64,000 bases of DNA from Pedobacter alluvionis (lineage in GTDB: Bacteria; Bacteroidota; Bacteroidia; Sphingobacteriales; Sphingobacteriaceae). Location: the NCBI RefSeq assembly GCF_003664035.1, contig NZ_RCCK01000011.1, positions 930,001 to 994,000 on the forward strand. Direction: 5' to 3'. The translations under genes and the position numbers were made by a program. Below the pieces are notes generated by a model that had not been told where the DNA came from, did not search any database, and saw only the letters and a program-made list of their open reading frames with translations. This document shows, in pieces, positions 44,497 to 52,922 of the stretch; positions within the stretch are counted from its first letter, which is position 1, and each line of letters starts with the position of its first letter.

Positions 44497-45204
44497 TTAA
44501 AACCTAGTGTAAAGAGCCAGCTGAATAATGTTATTAAACGTATTATTCGAAACACCATGGGTAGCCTGGTTCATATACCCAGCCTCCAGGTCAAACTGCT
44601 TTGAAAAACGATATCCTGCAGCAAGGTATAACCTGTTCTGATCAAAAACACTATTGTTGATTTTAGCCTTATTCTGAAGATTTAAAAACACCTCGTTCTG
44701 CAAAGCCAAAAATGGACCTTTTGTAAACGTCGGCTGAGTTTTTTGCAATGGTTGGATTAACCTTACAAAATAACGGAAACGCTGCGAAAACACATCTTCA
44801 CCGGAACGACCTATAAAACGTTGTTCTAACCTAACCCTGTGACTGGCAAATACCGAGCTGATTTTATGATTGTAAATGTACTGTTCAAAAATACGGTGTT
44901 CGTGAAACAGATTGTTATTGCCGCCTGTCAGATTCATATCAGTAGTTTGCCACAAATAACCTAAAGCTACATTATGTTTGTCATTAATAAAATATTGCAA
45001 CGCAGGCCGCACCAAAGTATTTCTCACATAACTCCAATCATCGGCTGAACGAACCTGAACATCAAATTGCAATCCCCATTTATTATTAAATTTGGTGTTA
45101 TTTAAAAACATAAACCAACCCGAATTTTGATGTTGGGTTTGTGCATATAGCTTTCCAGCAGCCATGATGAGAATCATCGTGGCAGATAATAATATTTTTT
45201 TCAT
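44497..45204 (-). CDS. DUF2490-type outer-membrane protein
   Basis: 235 residues with a signal peptide 'MKKILLSATMILIMAAGKLYAQ'. The pattern 'NNTKFNNKWGLQFDVQVRSADDW', 'RPALQYFINDKHNVALGYLW', 'HEHRIFEQYIYNHKISSVFASHRVRLEQRF' and the end 'NIIQLALYTRF' are those of the DUF2490 family of small beta-barrels. The function is unknown. Confidence 0.88.
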   Translation of the reverse strand: MKKILLSATMILIMAAGKLYAQTQHQNSGWFMFLNNTKFNNKWGLQFDVQVRSADDWSYVRNTLVRPALQYFINDKHNVALGYLWQTTDMNLTGGNNNLFHEHRIFEQYIYNHKISSVFASHRVRLEQRFIGRSGEDVFSQRFRYFVRLIQPLQKTQPTFTKGPFLALQNEVFLNLQNKAKINNSVFDQNRLYLAAGYRFSKQFDLEAGYMNQATHGVSNNTFNNIIQLALYTRF

Positions 45205-45567
45205 AAAAAGATAAACCGGTTTTACCTGTGTGGCGCTAAATTAATAGAAAAATAGTAAAGTGGAAAAAGAGTTCTTAATTAATTAGAAAGTCGAAGGTCA
45301 GGGGTCCGGAACCCGAAGTCTAACCGCCAAATAAAAATGCTTAGTAACGATAACGCTGTGTTCTCTGTGCCTTTTCTCCGGTACCTCGGTGTTAAAATGA
45401 CACCAACCTCATCTACTTCTTTGCGAAAACCTTTGCGATCATTGCAGTTAAAAACAAATTTCATTTAACGTTAAGCGATTAAAAATTTATCTTCGTTAAA
45501 GATTTGGGCATTAAGACATCTTAAATTGCGCTTATTTTAACATTACAAAACGTAAAATAGAACAAAA
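45205..45567. other. Spacer between the DUF2490 gene and fabV
   Basis: 363 bases without a gene between divergent genes. Near 45285-45335 is a patch with 'GGGTCCGGAACCC' (13-base palindrome) and GTC/GAAG words like those at 34950. At 45491-45498 TATCTTCG resembles the TAnnTTTG -7 box and could serve fabV, though it is 70 bases before the ATG. Confidence 0.4.
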
Positions 45568-46761
45568 ATGATTATCGAACCTAGAATGAGGGGCTTTATC
45601 TGTTTAACCGCACACCCTGATGGTTGCGCGCAAAACGTAAAGAATCAAATTGAATATGTAAAATCTAAAGGAGCTATAGATGGTCCTAAAAAAGTATTGG
45701 TAATTGGTGCATCAACCGGTTTTGGTTTAGCATCGCGCATTACTGCTGCTTATGGATCAGGCGCTTCTACAATTGGCGTATTTTTCGAAAAGGCACCTTC
45801 CGAAGGTAAAACAGCATCACCAGGCTGGTACAATAGTGCAGCTTTTGAAAAAGAAGCACATGCAGCAGGTTTATATGCAAAAAGTATAAATGGTGATGCA
45901 TTTTCTAAAGAAATAAAAGAAAAAACATTAGCAACGATTAAAGCCGATTTAGGCCAGGTTGATTTGGTGATTTATAGCCTTGCATCTCCGGTAAGAAAAC
46001 ATCCAGACACAGAAGTATTGCACCGTTCAACTTTAAAACCTATCGGAGGCACTTACACCAATAAAACGGTCGATTTCCACACGGGTAACGTAAGCGAGAT
46101 TTCTATCGAACCTGCTACCGAAGAAGATATTGCAAACACTGTTGCTGTAATGGGTGGCGAAGATTGGGCCATGTGGATTGATGCCTTAAAAGCAGAAAAC
46201 CTGCTTGCAGAAGGTGCAACAACAGTAGCATATTCGTACATAGGCCCGGCTTTAACCGAGCCGGTATACCGTAAAGGAACCATTGGCCGGGCTAAAGATG
46301 ATTTAGAAGCAACTGCATTTACAATAGCCGATAAACTAAAGGATATTGATGGTAAAGCTTATGTATCGGTTAATAAAGCATTGGTTACACAGGCGAGTTC
46401 TGCAATTCCGGTAATTCCGCTTTACATTTCATTATTGTATAAAGTGATGAAAGCTGAAGGCGTTCATGAAGGTACTATTGAGCAGATCCAACGTTTATAT
46501 GCTGACCGCTTATATACCGGCAATCCTGTTCCTGTTGATGAAAAAGGAAGAATCAGAATCGACGATTGGGAAATGCGCGAGGATATCCAGGCTAAAGTTG
46601 CAGAACTTTGGAAGGAAGCAACAACCGAAACGCTACCAGCAATAGGTGATTTACCAGGTTACAGATCTGATTTCTTAAGCTTATTTGGCTTCGAAATTGA
46701 TCAAGTTGATTATCAGAAAGATGCCCAGGAAGTGGTAGAAATTGAAGGTTTAGTAAACTAA
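45568..46761 (+). CDS. fabV: Trans-2-enoyl-CoA / enoyl-ACP reductase, FabV type
   Basis: A 397-residue NAD(P)H-dependent enzyme of fatty-acid elongation, much larger than FabI. The start 'MIIEPRMRGFICLTAHPDGC' and 'GPKKVLVIGASTGFGLASRI' (about 39-58, cofactor site) are typical. The catalytic region has 'YSYIGPALTEPVYRKGTIGR' and 'AKDDLEAT'. The C-terminal part ends 'PGYRSDFLSLFGFEIDQVDY'. FabV is little affected by triclosan. It is flanked by a terminator and stands as a single gene. Confidence 0.97.
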   Translation: MIIEPRMRGFICLTAHPDGCAQNVKNQIEYVKSKGAIDGPKKVLVIGASTGFGLASRITAAYGSGASTIGVFFEKAPSEGKTASPGWYNSAAFEKEAHAAGLYAKSINGDAFSKEIKEKTLATIKADLGQVDLVIYSLASPVRKHPDTEVLHRSTLKPIGGTYTNKTVDFHTGNVSEISIEPATEEDIANTVAVMGGEDWAMWIDALKAENLLAEGATTVAYSYIGPALTEPVYRKGTIGRAKDDLEATAFTIADKLKDIDGKAYVSVNKALVTQASSAIPVIPLYISLLYKVMKAEGVHEGTIEQIQRLYADRLYTGNPVPVDEKGRIRIDDWEMREDIQAKVAELWKEATTETLPAIGDLPGYRSDFLSLFGFEIDQVDYQKDAQEVVEIEGLVN

Positions 46762-46772
46762 CTACTCAGATG

Positions 46773-46800
46773 CGTCACCCTGAACTTGTTTCAGGGTCTC
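46773..46800. repeat. ACCCTGAA/TTCAGGGT hairpin repeat
   Basis: GTCACCCTGAACTTGTTTCA then GGGTCTC. The arms ACCCTGAA and TTCAGGGT pair perfectly. Compare 33795-33820, where the same scaffold has ATACTGAA / TTCAGTAT. Confidence 0.7.
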
Positions 46801-46814
46801 AAACAATAAATTAC

Positions 46815-46845
46815 AAACGGCTGGCCGCAAAGCCGGCCGTTTTTA
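46815..46845 (+). terminator. Terminator of fabV
   Basis: AAACGGCTGGC / GCCGGCCGTTT stem (one G-T pair) with a short loop and a T-tract, 53 bases after the fabV stop and 13 before the next ATG. Confidence 0.85.
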
Positions 46846-46857
46846 TTCCCTAATAAA

Positions 46858-47397
46858 ATGAATTTCGATTTACAGCCCACACTAGAAAACGATTTAATTA
46901 AAGTAGTTCCGTTAAAAGAGTCTGACTTCGAAGCGCTTTTTGCAGTAGCTTCCGATCCGTTAATCTGGGAACAACATCCCAATAAAGACCGCTATAAAAA
47001 AGAGGTTTTCGGAAATTTCTTTAAAGGTGCTATAGAATCGAAAGGTGCTTTTATCGTTTATGAAAAAGAAACGAATAAAGTTGTGGGCAGTTCCAGATAC
47101 TACGAATTAGATGAAACAGAACATTCTGTTGCTGTTGGCTACACTTTTATATCCCGCGAGTTTTGGGGAAAGGGACATAATAAGGCTTTAAAAACTTTAA
47201 TGTTTGATCATGCTTTTCAATTTGTGGATAAAGTAATTTTACATATCGGTGCTACTAATTTCCGTTCACAAAAAGCGACAGAAAAATTAGGCGCAGTTAA
47301 AATCGCTGAATTAGAGGTAGCCTATTATGGTGAGCCCTTAAAATGGAATTTTGTTTATCAGGCAGATAAAGAAAAATGGCTAAACAGGGCATCATAA
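46858..47397 (+). CDS. GNAT-family N-acetyltransferase
   Basis: 179 residues with the GNAT fold of the RimJ/RimL type: 'LIKVVPLKESDFEALFAVA' at the start, 'HSVAVGYTFISREFWGKGHN' (acetyl-CoA loop region, about 80-100) and 'VILHIGATNFRSQKATEKLG' (about 123-142). The acyl acceptor is unknown and could be an antibiotic, a ribosomal protein or a small amine. It is a single gene between fabV and a repeat-rich spacer. Confidence 0.92.
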   Translation: MNFDLQPTLENDLIKVVPLKESDFEALFAVASDPLIWEQHPNKDRYKKEVFGNFFKGAIESKGAFIVYEKETNKVVGSSRYYELDETEHSVAVGYTFISREFWGKGHNKALKTLMFDHAFQFVDKVILHIGATNFRSQKATEKLGAVKIAELEVAYYGEPLKWNFVYQADKEKWLNRAS

Positions 47398-47400
47398 AAA

Positions 47401-47473
47401 TAAACTACAGATTTTCACGGATTAACACAGATATATTCCCCCTCTCTGTGTTAATCCTTTTCATCTGTGGTAA
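47401..47473. repeat. ACCACAGAT palindromic element, copy 2
   Basis: Ends TAAACTACAGAT and ATCTGTGGTA, inner arms GGATTAACACAGA / TCTGTGTTAATCC (13-bp perfect). It is related to 41804-41874. Confidence 0.75.
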
Positions 47474-47521
47474 AAAAATAATAAAGGAATAATGCCACGG
47501 ATGTGAATCGTCATGAGGTGC

Positions 47522-47629
47522 CGTCCTTTCGAGCGGAGTGCAATGCGGTCGAGAACCACGTAAGTGCTCAGCGAAGCTAAATCTGTCTAAATAGATCTCT
47601 CCATTTCGCTGCGCTACAGTCGAGATGAC
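47522..47629. repeat. Dispersed ~105-bp inverted-repeat element, copy 3 of 3
   Basis: It starts CGTCCTTTCGAGCGGAGTGC and ends CGCTACAGTCGAGATGAC, with GTGCTCAGCGAAGCTAAATC and ATAGATCTCTCCATTTCG inside. It is the best-kept of the three copies. The 47398-47812 spacer has no gene. Confidence 0.82.
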
Positions 47630-47736
47630 TACTGTCCTATTTGAATCTATCAAAGGTATCCGAGTTGAAAGATCCATCTGTGTTTCTGTGTCAAATGTTA
47701 TCCATAATGACAAGAGCATAACCGAATAAAATCGTG

Positions 47737-47762
47737 TTTGTGCTTTAGTATTGTTATCTTTG
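47737..47762 (+). promoter_or_regulatory. Candidate promoter of the cold-shock gene
   Basis: TATCTTTG (47755-47762) is an exact match to the Bacteroidota -7 box TAnnTTTG, 50 bases before the ATG. A TTTG at 47737-47740 could be the -33 box, but the spacer (14 bases) is shorter than usual. Confidence 0.4.
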
Positions 47763-47812
47763 TATAATTCTCCATTCCACTCACCTTTCAAAACAAAACA
47801 ATTAAATAAAAT

Positions 47813-48265
47813 ATGGCTAAATCTCAGGCAACATACAGTAAAAAAGAGAACGAAAAAAAACGGTTAAAAAAACAAAAAGACAAACAAGAGAAAAAAGAAG
47901 AGCGTCAGGCTAATGCCAAAAAAGGTTTAGCACTTGAAGATATGATGGCTTACGTTGACGAAAACGGAAACATCTCTTCTACTCCACCAGATCCGAAGAA
48001 AAAGAAAGTAATTAATACAGAAGATATTCAGATTGGTATTTCAAGACAAGAGGACATCATTGATGAAAATCCTGTTAAAAAAGGAACAGTTACTTTCTTT
48101 AACGACAGTAAAGGTTACGGTTTTATTAAAAACACTGAAACACAAGACAGTATTTTCGTTCACGCAAACGGTCTAATCACCCAGATTAAAGAAGGTGATA
48201 AAGTTACGTTTGAAGTAGAAATGGGTCAAAAAGGGCCAACTGCTGTTAAAGTATCAAAGGTTTAA
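47813..48265 (+). CDS. Cold-shock domain protein with a charged N-terminal extension
   Basis: 150 residues. The first 40 are almost all Lys, Glu, Gln and Arg ('KKENEKKRLKKQKDKQEKKE'), which could bind RNA. The C-terminal cold-shock domain (about 86-150) has both RNA-binding motifs: RNP1 'KGYGFI' and RNP2 'SIFVHANG'. It is probably an RNA chaperone acting during cold or growth change. It has a possible promoter 50 bases upstream. Confidence 0.93.
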   Translation: MAKSQATYSKKENEKKRLKKQKDKQEKKEERQANAKKGLALEDMMAYVDENGNISSTPPDPKKKKVINTEDIQIGISRQEDIIDENPVKKGTVTFFNDSKGYGFIKNTETQDSIFVHANGLITQIKEGDKVTFEVEMGQKGPTAVKVSKV

Positions 48266-48284
48266 CAGCCAACAATTCAATTCT

Positions 48285-48307
48285 TTTTGCAATTCCTAAT
48301 TGCAAAA
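48285..48307 (+). terminator. Possible terminator of the cold-shock gene
   Basis: TTTTGCAATT / AATTGCAAAA, a perfect 10-bp stem with a 3-base loop, 19 bases after the stop. No T-tract follows, so it may only protect the mRNA end. The rest of the 48308-48698 spacer is AT-rich and holds nothing I recognise. Confidence 0.45.
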
Positions 48308-48698
48308 CATGATTAAAATTCTGCAGAAAACTCTGCTGCGCCAGGTTTTATAATCCTATATAATTCCGTCTATTTAAGCATAAAACCTAGCGCATAATTT
48401 TCTTCATTCTTATTTCTACCCTTAATAGAGGCTGATAAATTTTGCCAGAATTCGATTCTAAAAATAGAATCTTAGAATTATTCCAAAATTTATACATCTA
48501 ATTGCATTCTAATTTATTTTTCCTCAGCACGGCAGAGGATAATTTATAGTACTGTAAATAAACCGAATAGGATTATTAAAAGGAAAAACTGTAGCCTTTG
48601 GGTAAGGGTAATCGTTTATGAAATAAAAAAATATATAATCCCGGTGTGGAATTTGTGTACGCTTTACATCATTACAGTACACACAAAGAAAAATAGAT

Positions 48699-49385
48699 AT
48701 GAAAAAGTTAATAACACTTGCACTGGTTGCATTTTTAGGTTTATCGTCAGCGATGGCTCAACAAGTAGATTTACGCAGAAAAATTAATGTTAGCGGAACT
48801 GCAGAAACAGAAGTAACACCAGATATTATTTATATCGGTATTTCACTAAAAGAATATTTAAACGGAAAGAAAAAAGTAGACATTACGGAACTGGAAAAAC
48901 AATTGTTTGCCGCCGTACAAAAAGCAGGCATTGCAAAAGAAAACTTAACCATCAGCAATTTAAGCAGCTGGAACTATGAAACAGAGAAAAAGAAAAACCC
49001 TGATTTTTTAGCCAGCAAACAATACCGCTTAAAAGTGAGCGACCTAAACAAGTTTAATGCAATATTAGAAGCAATTGATGCCAAAGGAATTGCCAATACA
49101 AACATCGAAAGCTACGATTATTCCAAAATTGAGAGTTTGAAAAAAGATCTTAAAATTAAAGCTTTATTGGCGGCAAAAGAGAAAGCAACTTACATGGTAG
49201 AAGCATTAGGCGATAAATTAGGTAGTGTAATTGAAATACAGGATGGTGGAGATAATGTAATCCAACCGGTTTATAGAACTTTTGCGATGAAAGCTGAAAT
49301 GTCTGATGCGGCTGGCGCTCCTGAACTTGATTTTAAAAAAATCAAGTTGAATTTCACAGTAAATGCTGTTTTCGAGATTAAATAA
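48699..49385 (+). CDS. SIMPL domain-containing protein (DUF541)
   Basis: 228 residues with a signal peptide (about 1-20, 'LVAFLGLSSAMAQ'). The DUF541 domain follows: 'RKINVSGTAETEVTPDIIYI' (about 26-45), 'GIAKENLTISNLSSWNYE', and 'AKEKATYMVEALGDKLGSVIEI' (about 165-185). It is a periplasmic oligomer of unclear role. A terminator follows and then a small membrane protein gene. Confidence 0.93.
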   Translation: MKKLITLALVAFLGLSSAMAQQVDLRRKINVSGTAETEVTPDIIYIGISLKEYLNGKKKVDITELEKQLFAAVQKAGIAKENLTISNLSSWNYETEKKKNPDFLASKQYRLKVSDLNKFNAILEAIDAKGIANTNIESYDYSKIESLKKDLKIKALLAAKEKATYMVEALGDKLGSVIEIQDGGDNVIQPVYRTFAMKAEMSDAAGAPELDFKKIKLNFTVNAVFEIK

Positions 49386-49415
49386 GAGCTTTTACAGTTT
49401 AAATTAATGCTTTTT

Positions 49416-49447
49416 AAAACCTACCAGAACATTTTGGTAGGTTTTTT
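49416..49447 (+). terminator. Terminator of the SIMPL gene
   Basis: AAAACCTACCA / TGGTAGGTTTT, an 11-bp perfect stem with an 8-base loop and a T-tract. Confidence 0.92.
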
Positions 49448-49484
49448 GTTAAGTATTGGTTGAACACTAAAAAAATTAGATATT

Positions 49485-49799
49485 ATGAAAAAATTTATTT
49501 ACACATTAGCCCTGGTATTCTCGTTAGGTATTAGTTTTAATTCAGCTCAGGCTGCTGACAAACCTGCGAAAAACCCAACAGAATTAACTGCAGAACAAGC
49601 AGTAAAACTGGAAAGAATTAAAACCCGTGTTGAAGAGATCAGAGACATGGATAAATCGAACTTAACGAGAGCAGAACGTAAAGCTTTACGTAGCGAGTTA
49701 AGAGAGTTAAAAGGCCAGGCACGTGCAGTTTCTGGAGGTGTTTATCTTTCAGTTGGTGCAATCATTATCATCATTTTATTGTTGATCCTGATTTTATAA
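49485..49799 (+). CDS. Small secreted/membrane protein, function unknown
   Basis: 104 residues: a signal peptide (1-23, 'FNSAQA'), a charged helical middle (about 25-80, 'LERIKTRVEEIRDMDKSNLT', 'RAERKALRSELRELKGQARA'), and a C-terminal membrane segment of Ile and Leu (about 88-104). Such proteins are common in Bacteroidota. It sits tail to tail with serS, with a bidirectional terminator between. Confidence 0.85.
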   Translation: MKKFIYTLALVFSLGISFNSAQAADKPAKNPTELTAEQAVKLERIKTRVEEIRDMDKSNLTRAERKALRSELRELKGQARAVSGGVYLSVGAIIIIILLLILIL

Positions 49800-49833
49800 T
49801 CATTACAAAAAAAACACATCTATCTATAAAAAC

Positions 49834-49865
49834 AAAAAGCTTTGCATTAATGCAAAGCTTTTTTT
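49834..49865. terminator. Bidirectional terminator after the small membrane protein gene
   Basis: AAAAAGCTTTGCATT / AATGCAAAGCTTTTT is a perfect 30-base palindrome with A and T tracts on either side, 34 bases after the stop. Confidence 0.9.
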
Positions 49866-49876
49866 ATTAGAAATCT

Positions 49877-50008
49877 CGTCATTGCGAGAAGGCTTTTGAG
49901 CCGACGAAGCAATCTTACTACAAGAGAAACTTCGTTTTCTTTAATTAATCGCCAAGTACCAAAAGGTTTTGCTACAGCATTAAGATTGCTTCGTGCCTCG
50001 CAATGACG
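49877..50008. repeat. CGTCATTGCGAG inverted-repeat element
   Basis: Left end CGTCATTGCGAGAAGGC with CGACGAAGCAATCTTA (49877-49917). Right end TAAGATTGCTTCGTGCCTCG then CAATGACG (to 50008). The ends are imperfect inverted repeats, with an AT-rich interior of about 60 bases and no ORF. It ends 12 bases before the serS stop. Confidence 0.8.
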
Positions 50009-50020
50009 ATTTATCGAAGG

Positions 50021-51292
50021 TTAATCAATCATATCAAACCCTGTATACTTCACCAAAGCTTCCGGAATCTTAATTCCATTTTCCGTTTGGTAGTTTTCTA
50101 AAATCGAAGCCACAATACGCGGTAAAGCCAATGCACTTCCATTTAATGAATGTGCCAGTTGCGCCTTACCTTCTTTTCCTTTAAAACGTAGTTTCAAACG
50201 GTTACTCTGGTAAGTTTCGAAATTTGAAACAGAAGAAACTTCTAACCAGCGTTCTTGTGCAGCACTCCAAACTTCCATATCGTAAGTCATGGCAGAAGTA
50301 AAGCCCATGTCGCCACCACATAAACGCAATACGCGATATTGTAACCCAAGTTCTTTCAATAAAGACTGCACATATTGGCTCATCTCTTCTAAAGTTTCGT
50401 AAGATTTATCCGGATGGGTAATCTGAACCACCTCAACCTTATCAAACTGGTGTAAGCGGTTTAAACCACGCACATGAGCACCATAAGAACCCGCTTCTCT
50501 ACGGAAACAAGGGGTATAAGCTGTGTTTTTAATAGGAAGATCTTCTTCTTTAACAATTACATCGCGGTATAAATTGGTTACCGGAACTTCGGCAGTTGGG
50601 ATTAAATACAAATCATCAACTGTTGAATGATACATCTGTCCTTCTTTATCTGGCAACTGACCAGTACCAAAACCTGAAGCTGCATTAACCAAATGAGGAA
50701 CCTGCATTTCTTTATAACCTGCTGCTGTGGCATGATCTAAAAAGAAGTTAATCAATGCACGTTGTAACCTTGCTCCTTTTCCTTTATAAACCGGAAAACC
50801 AGCACCCGTAATTTTTACGCCGAGTTCGAAGTCGATAATATCATATTTTGCGGCCAATTCCCAATGCGGCAAAGCTTTACTTGGTAATTGGGCAGGTTCG
50901 CCATGCGTTAAAACTACCTCATTTTCTTCTGCAGTAGATCCCTGTTTTACCAGATGATAAGGCAAATTAGGTAATTGAACAATTAAATTGTATTGAGCAG
51001 CTTCCAGCTCATTCAATTTATCGCTCAGGTTTTTGATATTTTCTTTATGAGAAGCAGTTTGTACCTTAATCGCCTCGGCTTCTTCTTTTTTACCAGTACG
51101 CATTAAATCGCCAATTTGTTTGGCAGCTGCATTCGCTTCAGCAGAAATATTATCCAGGGAAGTTTGTGTCGAACGGCGGTCCTCATCGATTTTAATGATT
51201 TCGTCTACCAGTTCTGGTTGTTTAAAATTACGGATACTTAAACGTTCTAAAACTTTCTCTCTATTTTCGCGGATATAGTTAACTTGCAGCAT
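50021..51292 (-). CDS. serS: Serine--tRNA ligase
   Basis: A 423-residue class II synthetase that charges tRNA-Ser. The N-terminal coiled-coil arm is at about 30-105 ('STQTSLDNISAEANAAAKQI', 'IKNLSDKLNELEAAQ'). The catalytic core has motif 2 'TPCFRREAGSYGAHVRGLNR' (about 262-282) and motif 3 'SLNGSALALPRIVASILENY' (about 380-400). Length is normal. It is divergent from rsmI across 98 bases. Confidence 0.98.
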   Translation of the reverse strand: MLQVNYIRENREKVLERLSIRNFKQPELVDEIIKIDEDRRSTQTSLDNISAEANAAAKQIGDLMRTGKKEEAEAIKVQTASHKENIKNLSDKLNELEAAQYNLIVQLPNLPYHLVKQGSTAEENEVVLTHGEPAQLPSKALPHWELAAKYDIIDFELGVKITGAGFPVYKGKGARLQRALINFFLDHATAAGYKEMQVPHLVNAASGFGTGQLPDKEGQMYHSTVDDLYLIPTAEVPVTNLYRDVIVKEEDLPIKNTAYTPCFRREAGSYGAHVRGLNRLHQFDKVEVVQITHPDKSYETLEEMSQYVQSLLKELGLQYRVLRLCGGDMGFTSAMTYDMEVWSAAQERWLEVSSVSNFETYQSNRLKLRFKGKEGKAQLAHSLNGSALALPRIVASILENYQTENGIKIPEALVKYTGFDMID

Positions 51293-51390
51293 TATTTAAT
51301 TTTTTAAGCAAAGATAGCAAGAGTTTGGAGTTTGGGGTAAGGAGTTTGGAAAAAACTGTAAACCGTTAACTGTAAACTGCAAACCGAAAT

Positions 51391-52104
51391 ATGGATGGCA
51401 AACTATTTCTCGTACCAACGCCCATAGGCAATTTGGAGGATATGACCTTTAGGGCAATCCGTATATTAAAAGAATGCGATCTGATTCTCGCTGAAGATAC
51501 CCGCACCAGTGCCCCAATGCTCAAACATTTTGGGATTGATAAAAGGGTTTTCTCGCACCACCAGCACAATGAACATAAGGCCACTTCAGAAATTATCAGG
51601 TTTTTGAACGAAGGACAAAAAATCGCCCTGATATCTGATGCAGGAACACCCGCCATTTCAGACCCGGGCTTTTTCCTGGTACGCGAAGCCATTAAAAATG
51701 ACATTGCTGTAGAATGTTTACCTGGTGCAACAGCTTTTGTACCTGCTTTGGTTAACTCAGGCTTACCCGCTGATGCATTTTGTTTCGAAGGTTTTTTACC
51801 GGTTAAAAAAGGCAGACAAACGAAATTCAAAAAATTGGCCGAAGAAGAACGTACCATCATACTTTACGAAAGTCCGCACCGTTTATTAAAAACTTTAGAG
51901 GAGTTTGCGCAGTATTTGGGCGCCGACAGGCAGGCATCGGTAAGCAGAGAGCTTACCAAGATGTTCGAAGAAACTGTTCGCGGAACTTTGGTAGAAATAA
52001 AATCACATTTTGAAAACAATACTTTAAAAGGAGAATTTGTAATTTGCATAGCGGGGAAACCTAACATTAAAAGCAAAAACAAATATGAAGATGCTGAAGA
52101 GTAG
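51391..52104 (+). CDS. rsmI: 16S rRNA 2'-O-ribose methyltransferase RsmI
   Basis: 237 residues. It methylates the ribose of C1402 in 16S rRNA. The tetrapyrrole-methylase fold is shown by 'LFLVPTPIGNLEDMTFRAIR' (5-24), 'AEDTRTS', 'ALISDAGTPAISDPGFFLVR' (about 78-97) and 'CLPGATAFVPALVNSGLPADAF'. It is slightly shorter than the E. coli protein at the C-terminus. It is the first gene of a plus-strand group that goes on with a PH/SHOCT protein. Confidence 0.96.
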   Translation: MDGKLFLVPTPIGNLEDMTFRAIRILKECDLILAEDTRTSAPMLKHFGIDKRVFSHHQHNEHKATSEIIRFLNEGQKIALISDAGTPAISDPGFFLVREAIKNDIAVECLPGATAFVPALVNSGLPADAFCFEGFLPVKKGRQTKFKKLAEEERTIILYESPHRLLKTLEEFAQYLGADRQASVSRELTKMFEETVRGTLVEIKSHFENNTLKGEFVICIAGKPNIKSKNKYEDAEE

Positions 52105-52140
52105 CATCAAAAACGTAACCACACAACAATTTAAAATATT

Positions 52141-52794
52141 ATGATTAGCATAGATAGATTTTTAAGTGACGAACAAGACCCTAAAGCGGTTGAAAAAGTT
52201 ATTGGAAAATTAAACGACCTATTAACTACCGGCGAAGAACTTTTATATTTAGCAGTACAGAAAAAACCCGCAGTAAATTTAATGCCGGATAGCATCGCGA
52301 TCTCTAATAAACGCATTTTTTATTGCGAGCCGGGTAATTTAGGCCTAACCATGAATTTTAAAGATATTTCATGGAAAAACATTAAAGAAGTTTCGTTCAA
52401 AGAAGATTTTTTCACCTCTAAGTTCATCTGTGTACCACAGAGCGGTGAAAATATTGTAACAGAATATATTCCAAAAGCACAGGCTCGTAAATTGCACCAG
52501 GCGGCAAACCAACAGTTAGAAGAATATAAAGAGATTCTCCGTCAGCAAAAATTGGAAGAAAACAGGGCTACTGCTTCTCCTATCAATTTAAATGCCCAAC
52601 CATTTGCAGAAATCCCTGCTTACGAACCAACTCCTGAACCAGTAGAACCTGTTATTCAAATAGCTGAAGTTGTAGAAGAGCCTGAAGATGAAGCCACTTT
52701 AAAATTACGCAAGCTTAAAACTTTGTACGATAAACACCTGATTACTCAGGAAGAATACGAAGCTAAAAAAGCAGATATTTTAGATAGTTTGTAA
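52141..52794 (+). CDS. PH-like and SHOCT domain protein
   Basis: 217 residues. The N-terminal 110 residues ('LTTGEELLYLAVQKKPAVNL', 'DSIAISNKRIFYCEPG', 'WKNIKEVSFKEDFFTSKFIC') look like a bacterial PH domain. A Pro/Glu-rich linker (about 145-185) leads to a C-terminal SHOCT motif 'LRKLKTLYDKHLITQEEYEA'. The role is unknown. It could be a membrane-associated oligomer. It starts 36 bases after rsmI. Confidence 0.82.
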   Translation: MISIDRFLSDEQDPKAVEKVIGKLNDLLTTGEELLYLAVQKKPAVNLMPDSIAISNKRIFYCEPGNLGLTMNFKDISWKNIKEVSFKEDFFTSKFICVPQSGENIVTEYIPKAQARKLHQAANQQLEEYKEILRQQKLEENRATASPINLNAQPFAEIPAYEPTPEPVEPVIQIAEVVEEPEDEATLKLRKLKTLYDKHLITQEEYEAKKADILDSL

Positions 52795-52801
52795 TTCATA
52801 C

Positions 52802-52911
52802 TGTCCATGCTGAGGCACGAAGCATCCCTAACACAGTTGCACTGTACTTATATTAACCAAAACAAAGTCAGTTCTTTGTCGCTTAGAGATTCTTCCTGCG
52901 TCAGAATGACA
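52802..52911. repeat. TGTCCATGCTGAGG inverted-repeat element
   Basis: Left end TGTCCATGCTGAGGCACGAA (52802-52821) and right end GATTCTTCCTGCGTCAGAAT then GACA (to 52911). The right end resembles the elements at 214-482, while the left resembles that at 57021. It looks like a hybrid of two families. It fills the gap before lnt. Confidence 0.7.
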
Positions 52912-52922
52912 AGTAATTTTAT

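Noticed and set aside
47405..47791. A 128-residue minus-strand ORF
   Set aside because: It is made of two palindromic repeats and ends in the cold-shock promoter region. No family match is seen.
49485..49799. Calling the small protein beside serS a seryl-tRNA synthetase
   Set aside because: It has a signal peptide, a charged helix and a membrane tail, and no synthetase motifs. The real serS is the next gene.
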